Assembly: GCA_937146765.1 (NCBI GenBank)
Contig: CAKZRP010000030.1
Span: 40,299-104,298, forward strand
Direction of reading: 5' to 3'
DNA length: 64,000 nt
Origin: an uncultured Paracoccaceae bacterium
Lineage (GTDB): Bacteria; Pseudomonadota; Alphaproteobacteria; Rhodobacterales; Rhodobacteraceae
The translations under genes and the position numbers were made by a program. Under the pieces are notes generated by a model. The model saw only the letters and a program-made list of their open reading frames with translations. It was not told where the DNA came from and did not search any database. Shown in pieces: positions 19,401 to 27,451 of the stretch; position 1 is the first letter of the stretch, and each line of letters begins with the position of its first letter.

Positions 19401-20967
19401 GGTGGCGCGCGAGCCGATGAAGGATTACCTCCGCTCGGCTGCCGGTCTCATCAAGCAATACGCCTGGGCCTTTCCCGCCTTTAAACGTCCCAAGGGCGTG
19501 ACCAATCCCTTTGAAATGGACCTCGGCTCCCTCAGCGCCGAGGAGTTGGAAGCGATCCTCGATTTCGCCTTTGAACGCTACTTCGAGGAATCCGGCCTCT
19601 TTGGCACAATTGAGGATGCGCTGGCGCGCGTCGAGGAACTGAAACGCATCGGCGTGGACGAGGTCGCCTGTCTGATCGACTATGGTATCGCGCCCGCCAC
19701 CGTCCTCGACGGCCTGCGCCCGCTGGCCGAGGTGCTGCGGCGGGCCAATCGCACCCCGGAGCTGGCAGCGGATGACTTCTCGCTCGCGGCCCAGATCGCG
19801 CGCCATGGGGTGACGCATCTGCAGTGCACGCCTTCGATGGCGCGGATGATCGCCTCGGACCCCGATGCCGGTCCGGTCCTGGCTCGCCTGCAGCATCTCC
19901 TGGTTGGCGGCGAGGCCCTGCCCGCCGATCTGGTGCGCATGCTGAAGGACCGCAGCCGCGCCACGCTGCACAATATGTACGGGCCGACCGAGACCACGAT
20001 CTGGTCGACGGTGGAGCGGATCGAGACCCTGCCCATGGGGGTCGCCTCCGTCGGCACGCCCATCGCCAATACCTCTGTCTATGTCCTCGACCCGCAGGGG
20101 GCACCGGTGCCCCTGGGCGCGGCTGGCGAACTGTGCATCGGTGGCGAGGGGGTGACGGCCGGCTATTGGCAACGGCCCGAGCTGACGGCGGAGCGCTTTC
20201 CCGCCGATCCTTTCCGACCGGGCACGCGGATGTACCGCACCGGCGATCTGGTGCGCTGGAGCCTGGACGGGCGGCTCGAATTCTTGGGGCGCACTGACCA
20301 TCAGGTGAAGATCCGCGGTCAACGGATCGAACTGGGGGAGATCGAAGCGGCGCTGGCTGCGATCGAAGGTATCACCGCTGCCGTGGTGGTGCCGCGCAGG
20401 ATCGGCGCTGACGAGCGGCTGGTCGGCTATGTCACTGCCAGCTCTCCGGTCTCGGAGCCCGCCGTGAAGGCACAGCTGGCCCGCCATCTGGCCGACGTCA
20501 TGGTGCCCGCTCATATCGTCACCCTCGACCGTTTTCCGCTGACCCCGAACAAGAAGATCGACCGCAAGGCGCTGCCCGACCCGCAGTCCGCGCGTGTGCC
20601 CGCGCCCGCCTGCGGAGCCTCCGCGCAGCCGCAACAGGGCACCGAGGCCCGTGTTGCCGCAATCTGGCAGGGTTTGCTCGGTCTCGGCCAGATCGGCACC
20701 GAGGACAATTTCTTCACCCTCGGCGGCCATTCCCTGCTGGCGGTGCAGGCGCATCGCGACATCAAGGCCGATCTCGGTATCGAGCGGCTGTCGATCACCG
20801 ACATCTTCCGCTTCCCGACACTGTCAGCCTTGGCCCGTCACATAGATCAGATTGCCGGAGGCGGTCCCGCCGAGCCACCGCAGACTGCCGACAGCATCGG
20901 TGACCGCGCCGAAACCATGTCGAAACGCCGGGCGATGCGGGCCAGCCGGAAGACCCGAAACGCATGA
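16405..20967 (+). CDS. NRPS-like protein: formyltransferase, condensation-like remnant, A domain interrupted by luciferase-like monooxygenase, PCP
   Basis: A 1520-residue protein. Residues 1-210 match methionyl-tRNA-formyltransferase folds, with the catalytic Asn87, His89 and Asp125 kept (INFHDGPLP; GGVDEGDIL). About 300-510 resembles the end of a condensation domain but has no HHxxxDG, so it is probably inactive. The A domain begins near 530: YTSGSTGLPKG at 673-683 and FDISVLELF at 718-726. A full FMN-dependent luciferase-like monooxygenase (MupA/Atu3671 type) then occupies about 757-1115. The A domain resumes with NMYGPTETTIW at 1190-1200, YRTGDL at 1277 and the A10 Lys1384. PCP Ser1443 (GGHSL). 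No TE. The visible part of the specificity code is D719, I720, L723, M1191, I1199; the substrate is unassigned. It likely loads, oxidises and N-formylates an amino acid as starter for the PKS. Confidence 0.9.
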   Translation: MTPFSAVVIGNESLLIGCSEALLARGHRISGVVSEAEDIRAWARDRGLPLWDKPAEVSGPFDWLFSIANLRVLPEIVLARATKGAINFHDGPLPERAGLNTPNWAIIEGAEEHGITWHLIEGGVDEGDILAQRRFGVSEDETAFSLNSKCYGAALDSFSEVMEQLENGTLVRQPQDLSRRRYHARADRPAGGGLLRFDRPALELARLHRGLDTGGYWNPLCTPKLDLGGMVALVGSATAVAGVGRPGEVLGIEGDTLTIACSDGAIRLGGLRPLLGDGLDLAACVAVGTVLPDLHEAAGQVLEAALSRAQKGETYWRQALAAMQVLPLPLACPASKDQMQEIPLPEGLSNPALAAATLAWALRSTGETAGSIALTLPGLDPAPLGLTSAWVPFSAEVECSFGDLTDHAEETLAKAATYGGFASDLPARAPEIPSYQEPVIALCLDGAAAPRNAQLILTRTGATLRLHSRHLPQEALALLATRLSFLLGNIGVLGRTTLSSLPLLPESERTLMLDTWNATAVDFPREETIHAAFEAQVARTPEATALVFEDQQLSYNELNARANALARHLQAQGVKPGSHVGVYLRRSMDLVVATLGILKAGGAYVPLDPAYPADRIAHYVSDSQASVIVTHDMMAADLPPSDAAVLRLDQLDLSEGSPIAGGASGEDLAYLIYTSGSTGLPKGVMVRHRNVANFFTGMDARIPHNPGDTWLAVTSLSFDISVLELFWTLARGFKLVLSSDESRLQLANGPIALSDRRIDFNLYYWGNDDGEGAQKYDLLLEGAKFADAHGFNAVWTPERHFHAFGGPYPNPSVTGAAVAAVTRNIGVRAGSCVAPLHHPARIAEEWAVIDNLTGGRAGIGFASGWQPDDFILRPENTPPANKPALFEALETVRKLWRGEAVAFPRLDGALHSVVTQPRPVSRELATWVTTAGNPETWREAGGHGANVLTHLLGQSVEEVGEKIKLYHAALREAGHDPADFTVTLMLHTYLAETRAAAREVAREPMKDYLRSAAGLIKQYAWAFPAFKRPKGVTNPFEMDLGSLSAEELEAILDFAFERYFEESGLFGTIEDALARVEELKRIGVDEVACLIDYGIAPATVLDGLRPLAEVLRRANRTPELAADDFSLAAQIARHGVTHLQCTPSMARMIASDPDAGPVLARLQHLLVGGEALPADLVRMLKDRSRATLHNMYGPTETTIWSTVERIETLPMGVASVGTPIANTSVYVLDPQGAPVPLGAAGELCIGGEGVTAGYWQRPELTAERFPADPFRPGTRMYRTGDLVRWSLDGRLEFLGRTDHQVKIRGQRIELGEIEAALAAIEGITAAVVVPRRIGADERLVGYVTASSPVSEPAVKAQLARHLADVMVPAHIVTLDRFPLTPNKKIDRKALPDPQSARVPAPACGASAQPQQGTEARVAAIWQGLLGLGQIGTEDNFFTLGGHSLLAVQAHRDIKADLGIERLSITDIFRFPTLSALARHIDQIAGGGPAEPPQTADSIGDRAETMSKRRAMRASRKTRNA

Positions 20968-21671
20968 ACGGACCGGAGGCAGACCCCGGTCTTCTGGAGG
21001 TGCGGCGGGCGCAGTTGCGGCCGCTGTTCTCGGCCAGTGTCGAGATTGGTCTTGCAGATCCTTTGGGCGCGCTGCCCGCTCCCTTTCCCGCCGAAGCCGC
21101 TTGTCTCTCGCCACAGGCCGTCGACAAGCGCCGCCGGGAATTTGCCGCCGGTCGCGCCGCAGCACATCAGGCGATGCGCGCGTCAGGACTGGTGCCCGCG
21201 CCGGTGCTGATCGGCCCGAAACGCGCGCCCCTCTGGCCCGCAGGGCTTGTCGGCAGCATCAGCCATACCCGCAGCATAGCCTGCGCCGCGCTGGCCCAGT
21301 GCGCCACCCATCTCGGCCTTGGTCTCGATGTGGAAGAAGACACCCCGCTCGAGCGATCGCTCTGGTCCGCCATCGCAACCCCCGAGGAGCGGACATGGCT
21401 TGAAGCGGCCCCAAATCCCGGTCAGCTTGGAAAGCTGCTGTTTTCCGCCAAGGAGGCTGCCTATAAGGCCCAGTATTGCCAATCCGGCCGCTACTTCGGT
21501 TTTGACGGGATGGACCTGCGGTTCGATATGGCGCTCGCCCGCTTCACCGCTCGGTTCACCGAAGATCAGCCCCCCTTTCGCAAGGGTGAGCCTCTCAAGG
21601 GTCGATTTGCCATCGGTGCCGGGGTAATCATCACTGCCGTCGAGATTCCGAACCACGAGCCCTGCGCATGA
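20964..21671 (+). CDS. 4'-phosphopantetheinyl transferase, EntD/Sfp type
   Basis: A 235-residue enzyme with the expected GSISHTRSIACAAL, GLDVEEDTPLE (metal-binding acidic cluster) and LLFSAKEAAYKAQY motifs. It transfers phosphopantetheine from CoA to carrier-protein serines, here presumably Ser1819 of the PKS and Ser1443 of the NRPS-like protein. It overlaps the upstream gene by ATGA and the downstream gene by ATGA. Encoding a dedicated transferase in the operon makes the pathway self-contained. Length and motif spacing are normal; all key acidic residues and the KEA lysine are present. Confidence 0.93.
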   Translation: MNGPEADPGLLEVRRAQLRPLFSASVEIGLADPLGALPAPFPAEAACLSPQAVDKRRREFAAGRAAAHQAMRASGLVPAPVLIGPKRAPLWPAGLVGSISHTRSIACAALAQCATHLGLGLDVEEDTPLERSLWSAIATPEERTWLEAAPNPGQLGKLLFSAKEAAYKAQYCQSGRYFGFDGMDLRFDMALARFTARFTEDQPPFRKGEPLKGRFAIGAGVIITAVEIPNHEPCA

Positions 21672-22654
21672 GTGCCTTTTCCACCCCGATCCCCCGCCGC
21701 GCACTGGCCGCTCTGCTCGCCGCGCTTGCCGCCGTGCCGGTGGCGCTGTTGGCGGGCCGGAGCCTGCGCCCTGTCTCCAGCCCGGTTGCGCCCCTTTCGG
21801 CGCCGGCCCGCGGCTTGCAGGTCTTTCACCTCGGTCACTCTCTGGTAGGCCCGGACATTCCCCATCTGCTGCGGCAGTTCGCCGGTCCGGATCACGTCTA
21901 TCACGTTCAGCGCGGTTCCGGCACGTCCTTGCGGACCCATTGGGAGCCCGCCGAGGCGATCCTCGATTTCGAACAGGCCAATCCGCCGGAGCTCTGGCGT
22001 GAGGCGCGTTTGGCCATCGGGTCAGGGGACTACGACGCGGTGATCCTGACCGAGATGGTCGAACTGCGCGATGCCATCAAGTATTTCGATGCCGCGCGCT
22101 ATTTTCACCATTGGGCCGAACTCGCCCGCCACGGCAGGCCGGAGGTGCGGCTTTACCTTTACGAAACCTGGCACCGGCTCGATGACCCTGAGGGATGGCT
22201 TGAGCGGATCGACAGAGACCTTGAGGGCCTTTGGCTTGGCCCACTCCTTGCCCGCGATGCGCGCCGGGCCCAGGGGCAGCCGGTCTACCTGATCCCGGGG
22301 GGCCAAGCCCTCGCCGCGGTCACCCGCGCCGCAGAATCCGGCGAAATCCCCGGTCTGACCACCCGCGAGGCGCTTTTTGCGCGAGATGACGCCGGCAGGG
22401 TCGATCCGATCCACCTGAGTGCCCTTGGTTCCTATGTCATTGCGCTGACCCATTACGCCGTGCTCTATCACCGGAGCCCCGAAGGTCTGCCACGGGAGGT
22501 TACACTGGCGGATGGCACGCGCTTTGCCGCCCTGTCACGCGACGGGGCCACCGCCCTGCAACAAACGGTCTGGCGGGTGGTCACCACCCTGCCCCGCACG
22601 GGGCTTGCACCTGCGGCCGGATCTTCACCCCAAGGGAGATCGGACAACTCATGA
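21668..22654 (+). CDS. SGNH-like hydrolase with N-terminal membrane anchor
   Basis: A 328-residue protein. Residues 11-30 form a hydrophobic signal-anchor (ALAALLAALAAVPVALLAG). After it comes LQVFHLGHSLVG with Ser58 in the block I position, and near the C-terminus DPIH (Asp246, His249) fits the SGNH block V DxxH. The domain matches the N-terminal 240 residues of the next gene in layout, so the two look like tandem paralogues. SGNH proteins in polysaccharide loci often add or remove acyl groups on sugars. That role is inferred here and no substrate can be read. It overlaps both neighbours by 4 bases. Confidence 0.65.
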   Translation: MSAFSTPIPRRALAALLAALAAVPVALLAGRSLRPVSSPVAPLSAPARGLQVFHLGHSLVGPDIPHLLRQFAGPDHVYHVQRGSGTSLRTHWEPAEAILDFEQANPPELWREARLAIGSGDYDAVILTEMVELRDAIKYFDAARYFHHWAELARHGRPEVRLYLYETWHRLDDPEGWLERIDRDLEGLWLGPLLARDARRAQGQPVYLIPGGQALAAVTRAAESGEIPGLTTREALFARDDAGRVDPIHLSALGSYVIALTHYAVLYHRSPEGLPREVTLADGTRFAALSRDGATALQQTVWRVVTTLPRTGLAPAAGSSPQGRSDNS

Positions 22655-25188
22655 GCCTTGCCAGCCTCATCACCAGCGTCGTCATGATCGGTCATTCCCT
22701 GATTGGTCTCGAAAACCCGCGTATGCTGGAACAACTGCTCGCCGCCGGACAGCAGGCGGACCCGAAGGTTGAAGCACAGATCATCATCGGCGCGCCGCTC
22801 CGCTACAATTGGGATCACGCCGACAAGGCCCAGGGCATCAATGCCCGCGCGCGTCTGGCAACAGGCCCGGTGGATGCGCTGATCGTGACCGAGGCAGTGC
22901 CGCTGACCAATCACCTGCGCTGGAGCAATACCGAAGAGGCGGTGGAAGATTTCTACACCCTTGCTGCCGGGACCAACCCTGCGGTGACGCTCTATCTGAT
23001 GGAAGGCTGGCACAGCCTGCTGAGCGGCACCGGCGCCGAAGTGCCCTTTGACGAAGGCGGCAACGTCGACTGGCGCAAGCGGCTGGATGCGGATCTGCCG
23101 CGCTGGCAGGGGGTGGTCGACAAGGTGAAGGCCCGCACCGGCGGCGACATCCGTCTGATGCCGACCGGGCAAGCTCTGGGTCGGCTGGCAGATGCGATCG
23201 AGGCCGGAACCGTGCCCGGGCTGCGGCGGATCAACGATGTGTTTGCCGATGACATCCACCCCAATGACCTCGGATTTTATTTTCTTGCGCTGGTTCAATA
23301 TGCGGTGCTCACCGGACAAAGCCCGATCGGCCTGCCCCATGTGCTGAAGACCGAATGGGGTACGCCCTACAAGGCCCCCTCGCCCGAGCTGGCAGCCCGC
23401 CTGCAGGAGATCGCGGCCCGGGCCGCCAACGGCAGCAGCGAACGTACCGCCCTGCCGCCGGACCCCGCTCCGCTTCCCGAAGAGGCGACACTGGCGCCGC
23501 TCAATTCACGTCGCAGTGCGGCTGCGACCCCGAGCACCAACACCGAGGTGACCAAGCAGCCTGTGATGATGAACCTTGCCGCCGTACGGGATTGGAGCCC
23601 GCAGGCGCCCTTTCTCGATCACTTCAAGACCGCCCGCGCCTGGATCGGCCATATGCCCGGACGCTGGGGCGGCGTCACCGAAGAAGAGCTGCGTGCCGCG
23701 GGATATCTCGATCCAGACGGCTGGCCCCTGGCGATTCCGCCCGAGCTCGGCTCCATCGGAACCGTCCTGCTGACCGATCTGCCGGAAAGCGCCACCAGCC
23801 TTGCAGGTCGCTACGTACTGCGGTTCATTGGTGATGGGATCGTCGAGGTCGGAGGCCGCGCCAGCAATGTACGCTACGGCGCGGGAGAAGTCTCCTTCGA
23901 CTTCACCCCCGGTGAGGGCGCGGTCGACATCCGCATCCAGCGCAGCGACCGCGAGGGCCGCGGCGACTACATCCGCAATATCTCCGTGGTGCGCGAGGCC
24001 GACCTGCAGGCGGTAGAGGGCGGCGCGCTGTTCAATCCCGACTGGCTCGACCGGATAGAAGGCTTTGCCGCCCTGCGGTTCATGGATTGGATGGAGACCA
24101 ACAACTCCCCCCAGGTCGGTTGGGAGGATCGCCCGAAGGTCGCGGACTATACATGGACCCGCAAGGGCGTGCCCGCCGAGGTGTTGATTGCCCTGTCCAA
24201 CCGGATTGGTGCGGACCCGTGGTTCACCCTGCCGCATATGGCGGATGACACCTATGTGCGCAACTTCGCCACCCTCGTGCACGAGCGTCTCGACGAGGAT
24301 CTAAAGGCCTATGTCGAATATTCCAACGAGGTCTGGAACTGGCAGTTCCAACAGGCTCAATGGGCCGACCAGCAGGCACGCAAACGCTGGGGCGGCGACG
24401 GGCTCTGGCTGCAATACTACGCGGGTCGGGCCGTCGAAGTGGCGCAGATCTGGCAAGAGGTCTTTGCCGAAGGCGCGGTTGACCGCGACCTGTCACAGCG
24501 GTTGGTGCGGGTGATCTCCACCCAGACTGGCTGGCTGGGGTTGGAAGACCAGATTCTGACCGCCCCGCTCTGGACTGCCGAGGAGACCGGGCGTCAGCCC
24601 CCCGCCCGCCTGTTCGACGCCTACGCGATCACCGGCTATTTCGGGGCTGGTCTTGGCACGGCGGATCGGGCTCCGGTGGTGCGGGCCTGGATTGCCGACA
24701 GCCTGGACCGCGCCCGCAGCGCCGCCGAGGCAGAGGGGCTGCGCGGCAAGGAGGCAGAGAACTACATCGCCGCCCATCGTTGGGATGTGGCGGTTGCGCA
24801 GGCAGCGGTGGAACTGCGAGACGGACTGAACGGCGGCAGCAACGAAGGCATGCTCGACGATCTCCTGAACCGCCTCCTGCCCTATCACGCCCGCATCGCC
24901 TCCGAACACGGGCTCGATCTGGTGATGTATGAGGGTGGCAGCCATGTGGTGGGTCAGGGACCGCTGATCGAGGATGACATGCTGACCGGGTTTTTTACTC
25001 ACCTGAACTATACAGCCGAAATGGCAGAGCTCTATCGGCAGCTCCTGAACGCCTGGCCAAGGCTCGGCGGGCAACTGTTCGCAGCCTATTCCGATGTCTC
25101 CACCGCCAGCCGCTGGGGCAGCTGGGGTGCCCTGCGCACCCTGTCCGATGACAACCCGCGCTGGGACGTGCTGGAGGCCGCCCGGTGA
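22651..25188 (+). CDS. SGNH-like domain fused to a clan GH-A-like glycoside hydrolase domain
   Basis: An 845-residue two-part protein. Residues 1-240 form an SGNH-like domain: MIGHSLIG with Ser16, and DDIH with Asp200 and His203. After a linker and a beta-rich stretch (about 310-460), residues 465-845 look like a TIM-barrel glycosidase. YSNEVWNW places Asn559-Glu560 as the acid/base pair, and VMYEGGSH offers Glu761 as the nucleophile, the spacing expected for clan GH-A. No signal peptide is visible; the SGNH motif begins only 14 residues from the start. So the protein appears cytoplasmic or is exported unusually. It overlaps the next gene by GTGA. A role in trimming or deacylating the locus polysaccharide or the PKS/NRPS product is inferred. 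Confidence 0.72.
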   Translation: MSLASLITSVVMIGHSLIGLENPRMLEQLLAAGQQADPKVEAQIIIGAPLRYNWDHADKAQGINARARLATGPVDALIVTEAVPLTNHLRWSNTEEAVEDFYTLAAGTNPAVTLYLMEGWHSLLSGTGAEVPFDEGGNVDWRKRLDADLPRWQGVVDKVKARTGGDIRLMPTGQALGRLADAIEAGTVPGLRRINDVFADDIHPNDLGFYFLALVQYAVLTGQSPIGLPHVLKTEWGTPYKAPSPELAARLQEIAARAANGSSERTALPPDPAPLPEEATLAPLNSRRSAAATPSTNTEVTKQPVMMNLAAVRDWSPQAPFLDHFKTARAWIGHMPGRWGGVTEEELRAAGYLDPDGWPLAIPPELGSIGTVLLTDLPESATSLAGRYVLRFIGDGIVEVGGRASNVRYGAGEVSFDFTPGEGAVDIRIQRSDREGRGDYIRNISVVREADLQAVEGGALFNPDWLDRIEGFAALRFMDWMETNNSPQVGWEDRPKVADYTWTRKGVPAEVLIALSNRIGADPWFTLPHMADDTYVRNFATLVHERLDEDLKAYVEYSNEVWNWQFQQAQWADQQARKRWGGDGLWLQYYAGRAVEVAQIWQEVFAEGAVDRDLSQRLVRVISTQTGWLGLEDQILTAPLWTAEETGRQPPARLFDAYAITGYFGAGLGTADRAPVVRAWIADSLDRARSAAEAEGLRGKEAENYIAAHRWDVAVAQAAVELRDGLNGGSNEGMLDDLLNRLLPYHARIASEHGLDLVMYEGGSHVVGQGPLIEDDMLTGFFTHLNYTAEMAELYRQLLNAWPRLGGQLFAAYSDVSTASRWGSWGALRTLSDDNPRWDVLEAAR

Positions 25189-26021
25189 GCCTTCTGCTGA
25201 GCGTTCTGATCCCGGCCCATAACGAAAGCGCCTATATCTGCGGCTGCCTCGGCGCGCTTTATGCCTCCGCACCCCTGCCCGACGGAGCCGCGGTCGAGGT
25301 GCTGGTGCTGGCCAATGGCTGCAGCGACGATACCGCCGACAGGGCGCGCGCGCTGGCTCCACCTCCGGGCTGGAGTCTGCGGGTGCTGGAACGATCCGAG
25401 GGTGGCAAGCTGGCCGCCTTGACCGAGGGCGACGAAAAGGCGCGCGGTGACATTCTCGTCTATCTGGATGCGGATGTGCGGGTGGAACCCGATCTGCTGC
25501 CGCAAATCGCGACGGCGCTGGGATCTCGCACCCCGGCCTATGCCTGTGGCAGCCCCTGCATCTCCCGCGCGGCAGATCCTGTCACCCGCGCCTATGCAAG
25601 GTTCTGGTCCGCACTGCCCTTTGTCACCAAGGGCGCACCGGGTTTCGGCCTCTTTGCCATGACACGGGCGGGGCGGTCCCGCTGGGGGGAGTGGCCGGCG
25701 ATCATCTCGGATGACACTTTCGCCCGGCTGCAATTCGCGCCCGAAGAACGGTTGCGCCTACCCGGGCGCTATCACTGGCCGATGGTAGAGGGGTTCCGCA
25801 ATCTCGTCCGCGTGCGGAGGCGGCAGAACATCGGCGTGGCGGAGATTGCGCGTCTGTTTCCGGGCCTGCCCGCCAATGACGACAAACGCGTGCTGCCCCC
25901 CGGGGATCTTGCGCGGCTTGCGATCCGCGATCCGCTTGGTTTCCTGGCCTATGCTGCGGTTTCGCTGGCCGTAAGGACGCCGCTCTATGCCAGTTCCGAA
26001 CACTGGGTGCGCGGTCGTTAG
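25185..26021 (+). CDS. Family 2 glycosyltransferase, last gene of the PKS/NRPS operon
   Basis: A 278-residue GT-A enzyme with LIPAHNESAYI, a VLANGCSDDT turn, the metal site DADVRVEPD and DTFARLQF at the acceptor side. The start is GTG, overlapping the previous stop as GTGA. The stop lies inside the 3' end of the convergent GT4 gene (4-base overlap), so the operon ends here. A hydrophobic stretch near the C-terminus (PLGFLAYAAVSLAV) may tether it to the membrane. Donor and acceptor are unknown. Confidence 0.85.
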   Translation: MSLLLSVLIPAHNESAYICGCLGALYASAPLPDGAAVEVLVLANGCSDDTADRARALAPPPGWSLRVLERSEGGKLAALTEGDEKARGDILVYLDADVRVEPDLLPQIATALGSRTPAYACGSPCISRAADPVTRAYARFWSALPFVTKGAPGFGLFAMTRAGRSRWGEWPAIISDDTFARLQFAPEERLRLPGRYHWPMVEGFRNLVRVRRRQNIGVAEIARLFPGLPANDDKRVLPPGDLARLAIRDPLGFLAYAAVSLAVRTPLYASSEHWVRGR

Positions 26022-27232
26022 CCACGCGCGCCCTCAACGGCTTTTGCAAAAAGCGCAGCCAGTCTTGCCGCTTCCCGGTCAATATCGTGGCGTGCCAGAA
26101 CCCGTTGGCGCGCGGCCTGTCCCATGGCAGCGCGTTGCGCGACCGGCACCTGCGCCATCCGCAGGATGGCTGCACTCAACGCCTCTGCATCGCCTGCAGG
26201 TACCAGCCAGCCCGTCTCTTCCGCCAAGACCAGTTCCGGCGTCCCCGCCACCCAGGTCGCCAGGACCGGGCGGCCCGTGGCCATCGCCTCCATCACCACC
26301 ATTGGAAGGCCCTCCGCGAACGAAGGCATCACCAACACGTGGGATTCCACAAGTGCCGCACGAACACCCGCTTCATCAAGCCAACCACTCAGGGTCACGT
26401 TTGCGCGCAACCCGTGGCGCGCGATCGCAGCCTCCAGATCACCCCGCATCGGGCCATCCCCCACCAGCGTCAGATGCAGGTCCGACAAATGCAGCACGGC
26501 CTGCGCTAGCGCTTCGATCAGGATCATCTGGCCTTTCTGTTCGACGAAACGGCCGATTGCCACCAGCCGCAAGGGCCCTTCGGATTGCGGCTCCGGAACT
26601 GGAAACCGAGCCGGTTCGATGCCGCAATGCACCACCTGGATCCGGGGCCAGGCGGCGAAGCTCGCCCAGCGGCTCAACTGGCTACGCCCGAAACTGGATA
26701 TTGCCACCGCAAACCGCGCCCGATCCACCTTGAGCCCAAGCGAAAGTGGGCCCGGCGCGTCGAATTCCTCCGGCCCATGGCTGGTGAAACTGTATCCCGG
26801 TCCACCCAGCGCCGCCGCCAGCAGGGCGACCGCTGTGGCATTGGTGCCGAAATGGGCGTGCAGATGGTCGCAGCCTTCGGCTCGGGCAAATCGCGCCACA
26901 TAGGCCGCCTCCAGCAGATAGACCAGCGTCCTCAACCAGGCCCCGCTGTCGCGCGCCAATTGCACCGCCAGCCTTACCGCGACGAGGGTCCGGCGCGGCG
27001 CGCGGAACGCTGTGGCCGCGAAATCGAACAGAAGACGCGCCGCCCCCGCTCTCAGCACGTAGCGACATAGCCGGGCTTCCGCCTGGTCCCCAGGGTCCAC
27101 CAGCGCCTGTTCCGAAGGTCGCATGGGCAGGCGCATTACCTCAATGCCCTGCCGTTCCAACGCTTGGATCTCGCGGCGGATGAAACTCTGCGAGGGCTGC
27201 GGATAGGTGTTCAACACATAGGCAATCTTCAC
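26018..27232 (-). CDS. Family 4 glycosyltransferase, WcaL-like
   Basis: A 404-residue GT-B enzyme. The N-terminal half carries IAYVLNTYPQPSQSFI and HLHAHFGTNA. The C-terminal half has VAIGRFVEQKG and the EX7E motif in SFAEGLPMVVMEAMATG followed by GTPELV. Layout matches colanic-acid type GT4 transferases, which add sugars to a lipid-linked repeat unit in the cytoplasm. The GTG start is backed by AGAGGG about ten bases upstream. It converges on the seven-gene operon and is divergent from the flippase gene at 27452. Confidence 0.88.
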   Translation of the reverse strand: MKIAYVLNTYPQPSQSFIRREIQALERQGIEVMRLPMRPSEQALVDPGDQAEARLCRYVLRAGAARLLFDFAATAFRAPRRTLVAVRLAVQLARDSGAWLRTLVYLLEAAYVARFARAEGCDHLHAHFGTNATAVALLAAALGGPGYSFTSHGPEEFDAPGPLSLGLKVDRARFAVAISSFGRSQLSRWASFAAWPRIQVVHCGIEPARFPVPEPQSEGPLRLVAIGRFVEQKGQMILIEALAQAVLHLSDLHLTLVGDGPMRGDLEAAIARHGLRANVTLSGWLDEAGVRAALVESHVLVMPSFAEGLPMVVMEAMATGRPVLATWVAGTPELVLAEETGWLVPAGDAEALSAAILRMAQVPVAQRAAMGQAARQRVLARHDIDREAARLAALFAKAVEGARG

Positions 27233-27451
27233 GCTTGGTCGTCCCTCTTGCGCCCCATCAGCGGCAACCTTAGCCCCAGCCTCATCCTTTGCCCAGCATT
27301 CGAGCGTCTGACAAGCTCTCGACCGCCCAAAACATGTGGTACCTCAGCAGCATAGAACGCCGTTCACCACGAGGTCAGACCTCGCCGATTGACCCTCGTC
27401 CCCCTGACGCCTAGCCTGCTGCGCAAGTGCAACCAATCCGCTCGGCCCCTG

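Noticed and set aside
18660..19750. Insertion of the monooxygenase as a mobile element that broke the A domain
   Set aside because: Frame is continuous, no terminal repeats are seen, and downstream A motifs A5 to A10 and the PCP are intact, so it looks like a functional domain insertion.
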